Positions 33,193 through 41,026 of a stretch of 44,822 nucleotides of DNA are shown here, one piece after another (the stretch's first letter is position 1; every line of letters begins with the position of its first letter). The position numbers were made by a program, and so were the translations under genes. Under the pieces are notes generated by a model, which was not told where the DNA came from, searched no databases, and saw only the letters and a list, made by a program, of their open reading frames with translations. The stretch comes from CAZRCZ01 sp964598765 (GTDB lineage Bacteria > Sumerlaeota > Sumerlaeia > MVZB01 > JAJFLK01), in NCBI GenBank assembly GCA_964598765.1, contig CAZRCZ010000029.1, positions 1 to 44,822 of the forward strand, written 5' to 3'.

Positions 33193-34080
33193 ATGCGCGA
33201 TGATTTGGCGCGGGTCAAAGTTGGTCTGATACAGGCGAAATGCTCGGAAAGCCCCGCCGACAATCTGCGCCGCGCAATTCGCAACATCGAGGCAATCGCG
33301 CGCAAAGGAGCGAGGATCATTTGCCTCTCGGAACTTTTTCGAAGTCGCTATTTTTGCCAAGTTCAAGACCCGGCCAATTTCGATTTGGCCGAGCCGATTC
33401 CCGGCCCGACGACGAAAACGCTCGGCAAACTGGCGAAAAAATTAAAAGTCGTAATCGTCGCTTCGCTTTTCGAGCGTCGCGCGGCGGGACTTTATCACAA
33501 CACGGCGGTTGTGTTGGACGCGGACGGATCGCTCGCCGGAATCTTTCGCAAGATGCACATCCCGGATGATCCGCTCTACTATGAGAAATACTATTTCTCG
33601 CCCGGCGATCAGGGCTATCGGGTTTTTGAAACAAAATACGGCAAGATTGGCGTCCTCGTCTGTTGGGACCAATGGTTTCCCGAAGCGGCGCGATTGACGG
33701 CGCTTAAGGGGGCGCAGATTATTTTCTATCCGACGGCCATCGGTTGGCACCCGAACGAAAAAGCGGCGTTCGGCGCGACGCAACGCGACGCATGGACGAC
33801 GATCCAACGCGCTCACGCCATCGCCAACGGCGTTTTTGTCGCGGTTTGCAATCGCGTCGGATCGGAAAAAAGCGCGAACGGCGAATTGGAGTTTTGGGGA
33901 AGCTCGTTTGTCAGCGATCCCTTCGGACGGACGCTCGCTCTGGCTCCGACGGGCAAGGAAACCAATCTGCTCGCGTCGTGCGATTTCCGATTGATCGAAG
34001 AAACCCGACGCAACTGGCCGTTCCTGCGCGACCGCAGAGTGGACTCCTATGGCGACATCACGAAAAAATTCGCGGATTAG
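33193..34080 (+). CDS. aguB: N-carbamoylputrescine amidase (nitrilase superfamily)
   Basis: This is a 295-residue carbon-nitrogen hydrolase that converts N-carbamoylputrescine to putrescine, CO2 and ammonia. The Glu-Lys-Cys triad is in ICLSELFRSRYFCQ, FRKMHIPDDPLYYEKYYFSPGD and VLVCWDQWFPE. The last two, with WFPEAARL and QRDAWTTIQRAHAIANGVFVA, are typical of the AguB subgroup. It is directly followed by an agmatine deiminase gene, which strongly supports the assignment. The ATG follows the aminotransferase stop by 12 nt, with GAGGATG upstream. Confidence 0.9.
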   Translation: MRDDLARVKVGLIQAKCSESPADNLRRAIRNIEAIARKGARIICLSELFRSRYFCQVQDPANFDLAEPIPGPTTKTLGKLAKKLKVVIVASLFERRAAGLYHNTAVVLDADGSLAGIFRKMHIPDDPLYYEKYYFSPGDQGYRVFETKYGKIGVLVCWDQWFPEAARLTALKGAQIIFYPTAIGWHPNEKAAFGATQRDAWTTIQRAHAIANGVFVAVCNRVGSEKSANGELEFWGSSFVSDPFGRTLALAPTGKETNLLASCDFRLIEETRRNWPFLRDRRVDSYGDITKKFAD

Positions 34081-34133
34081 CCGAGTGCGTCGGAAACGCG
34101 GAACGGGCTTCTCGCTCGAAATCGAAGGAAAAC

Positions 34134-34165
34134 CATTTCACGGGCAAGATGCCCGCGCCACGGCG
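34134..34165 (+). repeat. Palindromic GQDARAT-type repeat at the aguB-aguA junction
   Basis: A perfect CGGGCA-AGA-TGCCCG hairpin (34141-34155) with flanks CACGGGCAAGATGCCCGCGC encodes HGQDARAT in the aguA frame. That peptide-encoding unit is a dispersed repeat I know from verrucomicrobial-type genomes. It separates aguB and the likely aguA start. Confidence 0.65.
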
Positions 34166-34174
34166 CAATACCGG

Positions 34175-35242
34175 ATGCCCGCCGAATGGGAGCCGCACGA
34201 GGCGTCATGGATTGGTTGGCCGGTCAATCCCGACGATTGGCCCGGCAAACTCGACGCCGTGCGATGGGCGTTCGTGGAAATCGCGCGTCATTTGTCCAAA
34301 GCCGAGCGCGTTCACATTCTCGTCCCGACGCAAGCGGTCGAGCGCGACGCGACGAAACGCCTGCAAATGGCGGGCGTGGATCCCCGGATGATTTCTTTTC
34401 ACTGCCTCAAGACAAACCGAAATTGGTTGCGCGACGCGGGAGCGATTTTTGTCGCCGACCGCGCGACCGGAAAAATGAATGCGCTTCAATTCAAATTCAA
34501 CGCTTGGGCGAAATACGACAACTGGCGTCTGGATCGCGCGATTCCCGAGTTGATGTCGCGCATCGCGCATTGCCCTCTTGAGAAGGGAACGATCCAAAGC
34601 GAACGGAAAAAAGACTGGATGACGCTGGAAGGAGGAGCCATCGAAGTCAACGGAGCCGGACTCCTTATGACGACCGAGGAATGTCTTCTGAGCGACGTTC
34701 AAGCAAGAAATCCCGGACACTCGAAACAGGAAGTCGAACACGCGCTGAAATCCAATTTTGGTTGCGAGCGAATCATCTGGCTCCAGCACGGCATCGAGGG
34801 AGACGACACGCACGGCCACATTGACGACCTCGCGCGTTTCGTCGCCGAGCGGACCGTCGTCGCCGTCGAGGAGAAAAATCCGAGGCATCCCAATCATCGT
34901 CCCCTCCGCGAGAATCTCGAAATTCTGAAATCCTTCCGAGACGAAAAGGGATCGCTGGAGATCGTTCTGCTTCCCATGCCTGAAACCATCGTCTTCGACG
35001 GCATGACGCTCCCGGCCAGCTACGCCAATTTCTACATTGCCAACGAAACCGTCCTCGTCCCAACGTTCAACGATCCGGCGGACCGCGTCGCCTTGGGAAT
35101 TATACAGGACGTGTTCCCCTCCCGCGTCGTCCGGGGCATCAGCGCGGTGGATTTGATTTGGGGTCTTGGAACGCTCCATTGCTTGACTCAGCAACAACCC
35201 GCCAAATTTGTCCGATCGCCCTCAAAGAAGAGACCAACCTGA
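34175..35242 (+). CDS. aguA: Agmatine deiminase
   Basis: This is a 355-residue member of the peptidylarginine deiminase-like family (PF04371), making N-carbamoylputrescine and ammonia from agmatine. Core features are MPAEWEPHEASWIGWPVN, TNRNWLRDAGAIFV, WMTLEGGAIEVNG, HGIEGDDTHGHIDD, and the catalytic Cys in GTLHCLTQQQP. The start is uncertain. The frame is open back to an ATG at 34049, overlapping aguB by 32 nt, but those residues include a repeat-encoded HGQDARAT. The native protein normally begins only a few residues before RMPAEW, so the ATG at 34175 is preferred. Confidence 0.88.
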   Translation: MPAEWEPHEASWIGWPVNPDDWPGKLDAVRWAFVEIARHLSKAERVHILVPTQAVERDATKRLQMAGVDPRMISFHCLKTNRNWLRDAGAIFVADRATGKMNALQFKFNAWAKYDNWRLDRAIPELMSRIAHCPLEKGTIQSERKKDWMTLEGGAIEVNGAGLLMTTEECLLSDVQARNPGHSKQEVEHALKSNFGCERIIWLQHGIEGDDTHGHIDDLARFVAERTVVAVEEKNPRHPNHRPLRENLEILKSFRDEKGSLEIVLLPMPETIVFDGMTLPASYANFYIANETVLVPTFNDPADRVALGIIQDVFPSRVVRGISAVDLIWGLGTLHCLTQQQPAKFVRSPSKKRPT

Positions 35243-35274
35243 CCTCTCATGTGCCGACCCACCATCAATCCGGG

Positions 35275-35610
35275 CTACAACCCAAGGATCAAGCAGGATT
35301 CGGTCGCGTGTTGACCAAATGCGGAGATTTCCGAGTGACTCTTTCGAACGAGCGTTTCGATCTGTTGGGTGGAACAATTTCCTACTCGCAACCATATCAC
35401 CTTCGGGGGAAAACCGCGAAGGAAGCTCAACTCGTGGAAGTCTGAATCCTTGGAGATGATTGTGAAATCGTTTTCGCGCGCGTATTTCCAGATGACTTCA
35501 TCGGCGGCCTTTCCCATGTCTCGATCTCGAACGTGTAAAGTCCCGGGAAACAGGTCCTGCAAGGCACGCGTCAGCCGAGGCGATAAATTCTGATCGAAGA
35601 GGAGTTTCAA
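35275..35610 (-). CDS. DUF5615 PIN-like toxin protein
   Basis: This is a 111-residue protein of the DUF5615/Mut7-C PIN-like family: MKLLFDQNLSPRLTRALQDLFP, RDRDMGKAADEVIWKYARENDFTIISKDSDFHELSFLRGFPPKVIWLRVGN in consecutive stretches. The conserved acidic residues (Asp6, Asp in KDSDF) are the expected metal/nuclease positions. It overlaps the upstream DUF433 gene by 4 nt (ATGA), the standard arrangement of this toxin-antitoxin type. It ends 33 nt from the convergent aguA gene. Confidence 0.82.
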   Translation of the reverse strand: MKLLFDQNLSPRLTRALQDLFPGTLHVRDRDMGKAADEVIWKYARENDFTIISKDSDFHELSFLRGFPPKVIWLRVGNCSTQQIETLVRKSHSEISAFGQHATESCLILGL

Positions 35611-35843
35611 GACGAAGCCGGAATTTGAAGGAGCCGGCGCTCACGGTCGGCCGCAAAAGCCAGACAAGCCCGGATGTCTTGTTGCGTGAGATCGGGAAAA
35701 TCGGCGAGAATTTCGCCTTCGGTCATTCCCGAAGCAAGATATTCCAGCACATCATAAACAGTGATGCGCAACCCGCGGATGCAGGGTTTGCCTCCCCGTT
35801 TCCCCGGCTCGATCGTGATGATACTTTGATAATCCAGACTCAT
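35607..35843 (-). CDS. DUF433 antitoxin
   Basis: This is a 78-residue DUF433 protein with a winged-helix-like fold: YQSIITIEPGKRGGKPCIRG, LRITVYDVLEYLASGMTEGEIL, and DFPDLTQQDIRACLAFAADRE. It is the antitoxin partner of the overlapping DUF5615 gene and lies upstream of it. The ATG at 35843 follows the stop of the heptosyltransferase gene after 32 nt. Confidence 0.85.
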   Translation of the reverse strand: MSLDYQSIITIEPGKRGGKPCIRGLRITVYDVLEYLASGMTEGEILADFPDLTQQDIRACLAFAADRERRLLQIPASS

Positions 35844-35875
35844 GAATGCATCTTACGATCGGGTATGGAACGAAT

Positions 35876-36982
35876 TCAAGCTGTTCCCGTCGTTGAGAGT
35901 ATTTCCGAACAGACGACGAGCGCTTGCTCAACGCGGATGCGCTCCAAACAAGCCAGCGGTTCCTTCCATGCGCATCTCGTTTTCCAGCAGGGAATACACG
36001 GCGGATCGGTCAATTGGATCACACGATTTTTCACTCCCCACGGGCCGTTGCGTTTCGGATCGGACGCGCCGTAAAGACCGAGCGTTGGGACGCCGAGCGC
36101 GACGGCCAGATGCGCCGGACCGGTGTCCCCCGCGATAAAGAGTTGCGCGCGGGCGACCGCCGCGCCCAGTTCCACAAAACTTGTCGGAGGCATGAGATAA
36201 ACGCCCGGTCGTGGACCGATTGAACTTGAAGGGTCGGATTCGGGCGCGCCTGCGGCGGAAAGCGCGGCGCGTACCAGCGGTTCTTCTCCGGGTCCCCATG
36301 CCAAGGCGACGCGGGCGGAAATGCGCCGTGCCAATTCCGCCGCAAGCTTCCCGTAATTTTCGGCGGGCCATTGTTTGGTCGGCCATCCGGCTCCCGGATT
36401 CATCACGATTCGCGGAAAAGTCGGATCGGCTTCTCCCCAAATCGTCTCGGCTCGTTGATGCGCGGACGTGGGAAGATGCGCGGGAAACCGAACCAGAGGA
36501 TTTTCGATCCCGACGGCGCGAAGCAAACTCAAATTCTTTTGGATGACGTGAACGTCTGTTGAAGACGGAGAAATGGCTTCGTTGTAAAACCAACGGCTGA
36601 TCTCCCGCGCGTCCTCGCCGCGAAATCCGACTCGCCGCCGCGCTCCGGAAATCCGCGTCCAGATTGCGCTCTTGGTCAACCCCTGAAAATCAATTGCGGC
36701 ATCGTAGCGTTGGGCGCGAAGTTCCCGAACCAGATCACGGATCGGTCCGCGCGCCGCCGCCAACCAATTTTCTCGCAACGCCTTGCGGGGCAGAACGTGA
36801 AGAGCATTCAGCAAAGGATGATCTTGAAGGATCGGCGCGGCGCGGTCCTCGACCAGCCAACCGATGAAGGCATCGGGAAACTCTGCTCGCGCCGCGGCCA
36901 ACACTGGGAGTGCATGAACAACGTCCCCCAGCGCGCTGAGACGGATGAAAAGAATCCGCGGTGGCGGACCGCCGATGGCCAT
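35876..36982 (-). CDS. GT9-family ADP-heptose:LPS heptosyltransferase-like protein
   Basis: This is a 368-residue glycosyltransferase family 9 protein, close to WaaC (heptosyltransferase I), which adds L-glycero-D-manno-heptose to lipid A-KDO. Features: ILFIRLSALGDVVHALPVLAA, AIDFQGLTKSAIW, VMNPGAGWPTKQWPAENYGKLAA, FIAGDTGPAHLAVALGVPTLGLYG, and a Cys-containing CIPCWKTRC C-terminus. The start at ATG 36982 shares TGATG with the HU stop codon; a GTG at 36985 is an alternative. It is downstream of HU and upstream of the DUF433 pair. The exact acceptor is not determined. Confidence 0.87.
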   Translation of the reverse strand: MAIGGPPPRILFIRLSALGDVVHALPVLAAARAEFPDAFIGWLVEDRAAPILQDHPLLNALHVLPRKALRENWLAAARGPIRDLVRELRAQRYDAAIDFQGLTKSAIWTRISGARRRVGFRGEDAREISRWFYNEAISPSSTDVHVIQKNLSLLRAVGIENPLVRFPAHLPTSAHQRAETIWGEADPTFPRIVMNPGAGWPTKQWPAENYGKLAAELARRISARVALAWGPGEEPLVRAALSAAGAPESDPSSSIGPRPGVYLMPPTSFVELGAAVARAQLFIAGDTGPAHLAVALGVPTLGLYGASDPKRNGPWGVKNRVIQLTDPPCIPCWKTRCAWKEPLACLERIRVEQALVVCSEILSTTGTA

Positions 36983-37275
36983 CACCCTTTGGCGGTTCGG
37001 GGTTGATTGACCAAATCGCGGAACGTCTTGCCCGGTTTGAACGCCGCGACGGTTTTGGGGGGAATTTGAAGCCGGACGCCGGTGCGCGGATTCCGTCCGG
37101 CGCGCGCCCGCTTTTGTTTCGTGTAGAACGTCCCGAATCCGATGAGCGAAACCTTCTTCTTCTCCTTGAGCGCCTCTTTGACCGCCTCCAGAAAGATCTC
37201 GATGGCGTCCATCGTGTCCTTCCGGCTCATGCCCGTCCGTTGGGCGACTTTATCGGCCACGACCGCTTTTGTCAT
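36982..37275 (-). CDS. HU/IHF-family DNA-binding protein
   Basis: This is a 97-residue nucleoid protein of the HU/IHF family. It shows MTKAVVADKVAQRTGMSRKD, AVKEALKEKKKVSLIGFGTF, and the DNA-clamp arm QKRARAGRNPRTG, ending in IPPKTVAAFKPGKTFRDLVN. The ATG at 37275 has GGAGG 7 nt upstream and is well supported. The stop overlaps the start of the heptosyltransferase-like gene. Which of HU, IHF-alpha or IHF-beta it is cannot be decided. Confidence 0.92.
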   Translation of the reverse strand: MTKAVVADKVAQRTGMSRKDTMDAIEIFLEAVKEALKEKKKVSLIGFGTFYTKQKRARAGRNPRTGVRLQIPPKTVAAFKPGKTFRDLVNQPRTAKG

Positions 37276-37353
37276 GCGACAACCTCCGTTGCTCTTTTCA
37301 TCGGTCCCAAAGCTCACCGCCTTGAGACCCTTCCTTCACCTTGAACCGCCGTA

Positions 37354-37382
37354 GTTTGAGAGATCGGGCGGATTTTCGTCAA
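37354..37382 (-). promoter_or_regulatory. Weak candidate promoter of the HU gene
   Basis: On the minus strand TTGACG (37382-37377), a 17-nt spacer and TCAAAC (37359-37354) precede the HU start by about 80 nt. The -35 box is good; the -10 box matches only 3 of 6. Confidence 0.28.
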
Positions 37383-37495
37383 GTCATTTAGGTCCAATTC
37401 CATTCAATTGAAGCGCGGACTGCAATGAATTCCTTGCGCTACGAGAAAAAGCCTCATAAATTACCCCCTACAACCTCACGGAAGGAATCTCCCAA

Positions 37496-38062
37496 ATGAT
37501 TGACCGCAGATACGTTCTAAAGCGCCGAATTTGCCTTTTGCTCTTGGTTCCGCCTCTTTTCGTCGGATGCGGCAAAAAGGCCGCCGAGAAAGCCATCGAG
37601 CGCGCCGCCGCCAAGAATGGTCAGGAGGTCAAAGTCAAAACCGGAAAGGATTCCATGACCATCGAAGCGAAGGACGATCAAGGCAAGAAGGTCGTCTATA
37701 AAGCGGAAGGAGGTTCGGCGACCATCGCCTCTGAAGACGGTAGCATCAAGATGACAACCGGCTCGGCCCTGAAACTGCCGGAGGGCTATCCCAAGGACGC
37801 GCCGAGTTACGCCGGTATGCAAATTGACACCTCCGCCCTTCAAGGCGATATGTTCATGGTCCACGGCTCCACCTCCGATAAACCCGATAAAGTCTTGGCG
37901 ACCCTGCGTAACAGCGCCAAAACCGGCGGATGGTCGGAGGAGACCTTCCTCGAACAAGCGGGAATGAAGATGTTCACGGGCAAAAAAGGAGAACGAACTT
38001 TGTCCGTAATGATCAATGAAAACGACGGTCAGACGTTGCTTACGCTCAGCGTGTCAAAGTAA
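37496..38062 (+). CDS. Predicted lipoprotein, unknown function
   Basis: This is a 188-residue protein with a lipoprotein signal: KRRICLLLLVPPLFVGCGKK, cleavage before the Cys of FVGC. The mature part is charged (KKAAEKAIERAAAKNGQEVK), with a beta-rich segment KDSMTIEAKDDQGKKVVYKAEG. The C-terminal part contains KLPEGYPKDAPSYAGMQIDT, a repeat-like region in which the value is computed as a difference. I do not recognise a catalytic domain. The Shine-Dalgarno ACGGAAGG is 8 nt upstream. It precedes lptB by about 100 nt but is not recognisably LptA or LptC. Confidence 0.7.
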   Translation: MIDRRYVLKRRICLLLLVPPLFVGCGKKAAEKAIERAAAKNGQEVKVKTGKDSMTIEAKDDQGKKVVYKAEGGSATIASEDGSIKMTTGSALKLPEGYPKDAPSYAGMQIDTSALQGDMFMVHGSTSDKPDKVLATLRNSAKTGGWSEETFLEQAGMKMFTGKKGERTLSVMINENDGQTLLTLSVSK

Positions 38063-38081
38063 GGAAAAAATCGCTCGCGCC

Positions 38082-38110
38082 TTGACACGGCGGGCAAAGT
38101 CGGTTCAAAT
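38082..38110 (+). promoter_or_regulatory. Sigma70-type promoter upstream of lptB
   Basis: A perfect -35 box TTGACA (38082-38087), a 17-nt spacer, and TCAAAT (38105-38110, 4 of 6). The predicted leader is about 47 nt to the ATG at 38164. This supports choosing that ATG over the TTG at 38110, which would lie in the promoter. Confidence 0.5.
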
Positions 38111-38163
38111 TGTCTCCCGCGCCGGGACGAAGCCGCCGCCGATCCGCGCGGATTGATTTGCTT

Positions 38164-39009
38164 ATGCCTCAAGCCGAACTCCAAGCTCCCCCGACCCGCC
38201 AGGCATCTTCGCCACCCTCCGCCGACACGCTTGAAACGCGCGGATTATACAAGCAATACGGCGGACGCGTTGTCGTCAGCGACGTGAGCGTTCGACTGGC
38301 CCGCCGCGAAATCGTCGGTCTTCTCGGCCCCAACGGCGCGGGTAAAACGACGACCTTCAACATGGTCGTCGGAATCGTGAAACCGCTCAAGGGGCGCATC
38401 TACCTCGAAGGCAACGACATCACCGATCTCCCGCTCTACAAACGGGCGCGGTGCGGATTGGGTTATCTGGCGCAGGAGACTTCCGTCTTTCGCAAGCTGA
38501 CCGTCGAGCAGAACATTCTCGGCATTCTCGAAGTTTTGGGATTGAGTCGCGAAGCGCAACGCGCCCGACTCGAAGAATTGCTCGACGAACTCGGCGTCTC
38601 CCATCTCGCCAAGAATTTCGCCTACACGCTTTCGGGCGGCGAACGCCGCCGCGTTGAAATCGCCCGCGCGCTTGCCACCAAACCCCGATTCATGCTCCTC
38701 GACGAGCCCTTTTCCGGCGTGGATCCCAAGGCCGTCGAGGAAATTCAGGAGATCATCCACAAAATGCGCGACACCGGTCTGGGGATTCTCATCACGGACC
38801 ACAGTGTCCGCGAAACCCTGTCCGTCACCGATCACTCCTATATCATTCACGAAGGCAAAGTCTCCGTTCATGGGACCCCCAAGGAATTGGTCAACGACCC
38901 CGAGGCGCGGCGGCTTTATCTCGGCGAGCGGTTTTATATGCGCCTCCCGAACGACCGCGAAGGCTCGCCAACTTATACAGGCTCCGTGGAGGATCAGGAA
39001 GAACATTAG
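38164..39009 (+). CDS. lptB: LPS export ABC transporter ATP-binding protein LptB
   Basis: This is a 281-residue ABC ATPase that powers LPS transport from the inner membrane with LptFG and LptC. It shows Walker A GLLGPNGAGKTTT (about residue 52), Q-loop GYLAQETSVF, signature LSGGERRRVEIARA, Walker B FMLLDEPFSGVDP and H-loop ITDHSV. LptB-typical segments are VSVRLARREIVGLLGPNGAG and the final RRLYLGERFYM. The first 20 residues are Pro/Ser-rich and not typical. Gene order lptB then hpf is conserved in many diderms. The usual rpoN between them is missing. Confidence 0.93.
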   Translation: MPQAELQAPPTRQASSPPSADTLETRGLYKQYGGRVVVSDVSVRLARREIVGLLGPNGAGKTTTFNMVVGIVKPLKGRIYLEGNDITDLPLYKRARCGLGYLAQETSVFRKLTVEQNILGILEVLGLSREAQRARLEELLDELGVSHLAKNFAYTLSGGERRRVEIARALATKPRFMLLDEPFSGVDPKAVEEIQEIIHKMRDTGLGILITDHSVRETLSVTDHSYIIHEGKVSVHGTPKELVNDPEARRLYLGERFYMRLPNDREGSPTYTGSVEDQEEH

Positions 39010-39115
39010 AACCGATCAATCAAATGCGCCGTAAAGGAGTTTCGGAGACTGGCTCGCGGTGATTTGTCCGCGCGCCTGTCCCGCGAAATTCCATCTCTCT
39101 AAGGACACAAAATCA

Positions 39116-39469
39116 ATGCCCCTTCAAATCACCGGAAGACACACAACCGTCACTCCGCAACAACGCGAGTACATCGAAAGCAAGATTGACCGCCTGTCGA
39201 GGTTCTTCGATCATGTTGACGAGATGGCGTTCACCCTCAGCGCGGAAAAGCAAAACCACATCGTCGAGATTAGTTTTCGCGCCGGAACGATCAAGTCCTT
39301 CACCAAGTGCTCGGACGTTGAGCCGATGGCCGCCATTGATAAGGCCATTGATAAGTTGGCGATCCAACTCGCCAAGGCGAAGGAAAAACGCTCCGGAAAC
39401 AAGAAACATCAGGGACGCCGCAAGAAGGAAGGCTGGGTCGCCCCGGAGGAAACCACCGCCGAGCCATAA
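39116..39469 (+). CDS. hpf: Ribosome hibernation-promoting factor (HPF/RaiA)
   Basis: This is a 117-residue short-form HPF-like protein that binds the 30S subunit at the mRNA channel during stationary phase. It shows MPLQITGRHTTVTPQQREYI, SKIDRLSRFFDHVDEMAFTL, VEISFRAGTIKSFTKCSD and MAAIDKAIDKLAIQLAKAK. The basic tail KRSGNKKHQGRRKKEG follows. There is no C-terminal dimerisation domain, so this is not the long form. ATG at 39116 has AAGGAC 9 nt upstream. It lies 106 nt after lptB. Confidence 0.92.
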   Translation: MPLQITGRHTTVTPQQREYIESKIDRLSRFFDHVDEMAFTLSAEKQNHIVEISFRAGTIKSFTKCSDVEPMAAIDKAIDKLAIQLAKAKEKRSGNKKHQGRRKKEGWVAPEETTAEP

Positions 39470-39611
39470 AAATCCGGAAATTCGGGGACCGGCTCGTCGG
39501 AGATGATCCGCGCGCTTGTTTCCGAATTTCCGATCCATCTCAAGTGCTTGCCCGACCGTTCCGAAATATAACGTAGGAACTCCAAGTTGTTCAAAGCAGA
39601 GGTCACCGCTG

Positions 39612-40880
39612 ATGAGCGAAACAAGCCAAACCCAACGACGATCCCTTCATTACATTTTTCGATTCTGCTTTTCCTTGCCGTTCGCGGCATTTATTTTTCC
39701 CGGCTCCGCCCCGGCGGTCGAACTCCGCCACTCCCCGCTGGACGACGAGGCCGACTTCCGCCGATTCATCTGGGTCACGCGCTGGGATTACCAATCCCCC
39801 TCCGACATCGAGCGCATCTGCTACAACGCCGCCTCGGCGCGTTTCACCGATTTGCTCTTTCAAGTTCGCGGCGAAGGAACGGTCTTTTTCAAAAGTCCCT
39901 ATGAGCCTTGGGCGTGGGAACTGAGCGGGCGCGGGCCGGAGCGCGGCGTCGGCGTCAACCCCGGTTGGGACCCGCTCGCCGTCGCGTTGCGCGAGGGAAA
40001 ACGCAGGGGACTGCGCGTTCACGCTTGGATCAACGTCATGCCCGCGTGGAACCAAAAAGTTTCCCCGCCGAAAGATTCCGGCCAGCTCTACGTGGCGCAC
40101 AAATCGTGGCTCATGGTGGACGCCGACGGGCGGACCATGCGCCCCAACAACTTCTACGCTTTTCTTGATCCCGGCCTCCCCGACGTGCGTGATTATCTGG
40201 GCAAAGTCGTCGGCCGCCTCGCCAAGGATTACGCGCTGGACGGCGTTCATCTCGATTACATCCGCTACCCGGTCCCCGACGAAACGGGCCGCGAGTTTTC
40301 CTTCCATCCCGCCGTCGTCAAGGACTTCAAACAATGGTCGGGCAAAAAACCGGAGCAGGCCGGCGACCAATGGCTCGATTATCGCCGCCGCCAAGTGACG
40401 GCGACGGTCCGCCAAATCCGCGAGTCGGTCAATCGCGCGCGCCCCGGACTCGAGCTCTCGGCCTCCGTCATGGCCGACGTGGACAAAGGACGCAATCTGG
40501 CCGGACAAGACGCGCAACGCTGGCTTAACGAGGGACTCGTGGACGCCGTCGCGCCGATGTGTTACGTCCGGAACGACATGAGCAAATTCCGCAGTGAGAC
40601 CAACACCTTTCTCGGCTCGCAACGCGCCAAACAACAGGTCTGGGTCGGCATCTGGCCGCGCAAGGAAAACCCAAGCTACTTGGATCAAATCTGCGAATCC
40701 GCCCGGCAGAAAGCCGCGGGCGTCGCCATATTCTCCTACGGCGAACTTTTTCCCGAACATCGCGTCACCCATTGTTGCGTGGACGTTTATCACACTTTCA
40801 TCTCCGGTTGCCTCGGCGGTCCGGAGCGCAAATCCGCGCAAGCCGTCGTCATCCTCAAATCCCAAAACAACGCAAAATAA
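39612..40880 (+). CDS. Exported glycoside hydrolase-like protein (GHL10/DUF187 type)
   Basis: This is a 422-residue protein with an N-terminal signal peptide (FSLPFAAFIFPGSAPAVE). The TIM-barrel of the GHL10 family follows: IERICYNAASARFTDLLFQVRG, VHAWINVMPAWN, DYALDGVHLDYIRYPV and VDAVAPMCYVRNDMSKF. The acidic residues of GVHLDYIRYP are the usual active-site candidates. Members hydrolyse or bind polysaccharide or peptidoglycan-like glycans. The substrate is unknown. The ATG at 39612 has AGAGGT upstream; a longer frame begins at 39516. Confidence 0.85.
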   Translation: MSETSQTQRRSLHYIFRFCFSLPFAAFIFPGSAPAVELRHSPLDDEADFRRFIWVTRWDYQSPSDIERICYNAASARFTDLLFQVRGEGTVFFKSPYEPWAWELSGRGPERGVGVNPGWDPLAVALREGKRRGLRVHAWINVMPAWNQKVSPPKDSGQLYVAHKSWLMVDADGRTMRPNNFYAFLDPGLPDVRDYLGKVVGRLAKDYALDGVHLDYIRYPVPDETGREFSFHPAVVKDFKQWSGKKPEQAGDQWLDYRRRQVTATVRQIRESVNRARPGLELSASVMADVDKGRNLAGQDAQRWLNEGLVDAVAPMCYVRNDMSKFRSETNTFLGSQRAKQQVWVGIWPRKENPSYLDQICESARQKAAGVAIFSYGELFPEHRVTHCCVDVYHTFISGCLGGPERKSAQAVVILKSQNNAK

Positions 40881-41026
40881 GAAACAGCGCAATTTCGTTG
40901 CGATTAAAAGATTCGCGCAAATGCGCGAAGTGACATCGGGCACGTCATCGGTCTTTGGAGAACAAGAGCATGCGTGGAAACTTCGCCGTGTAAGAATCGG
41001 CATGATATCGCTAAGATGATGGAACG

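Noticed and set aside
39603..41003. 466-codon minus-strand open frame opposite the GHL10 gene
   Set aside because: It is a GC-skew antisense shadow; the plus-strand frame has a signal peptide and family motifs.
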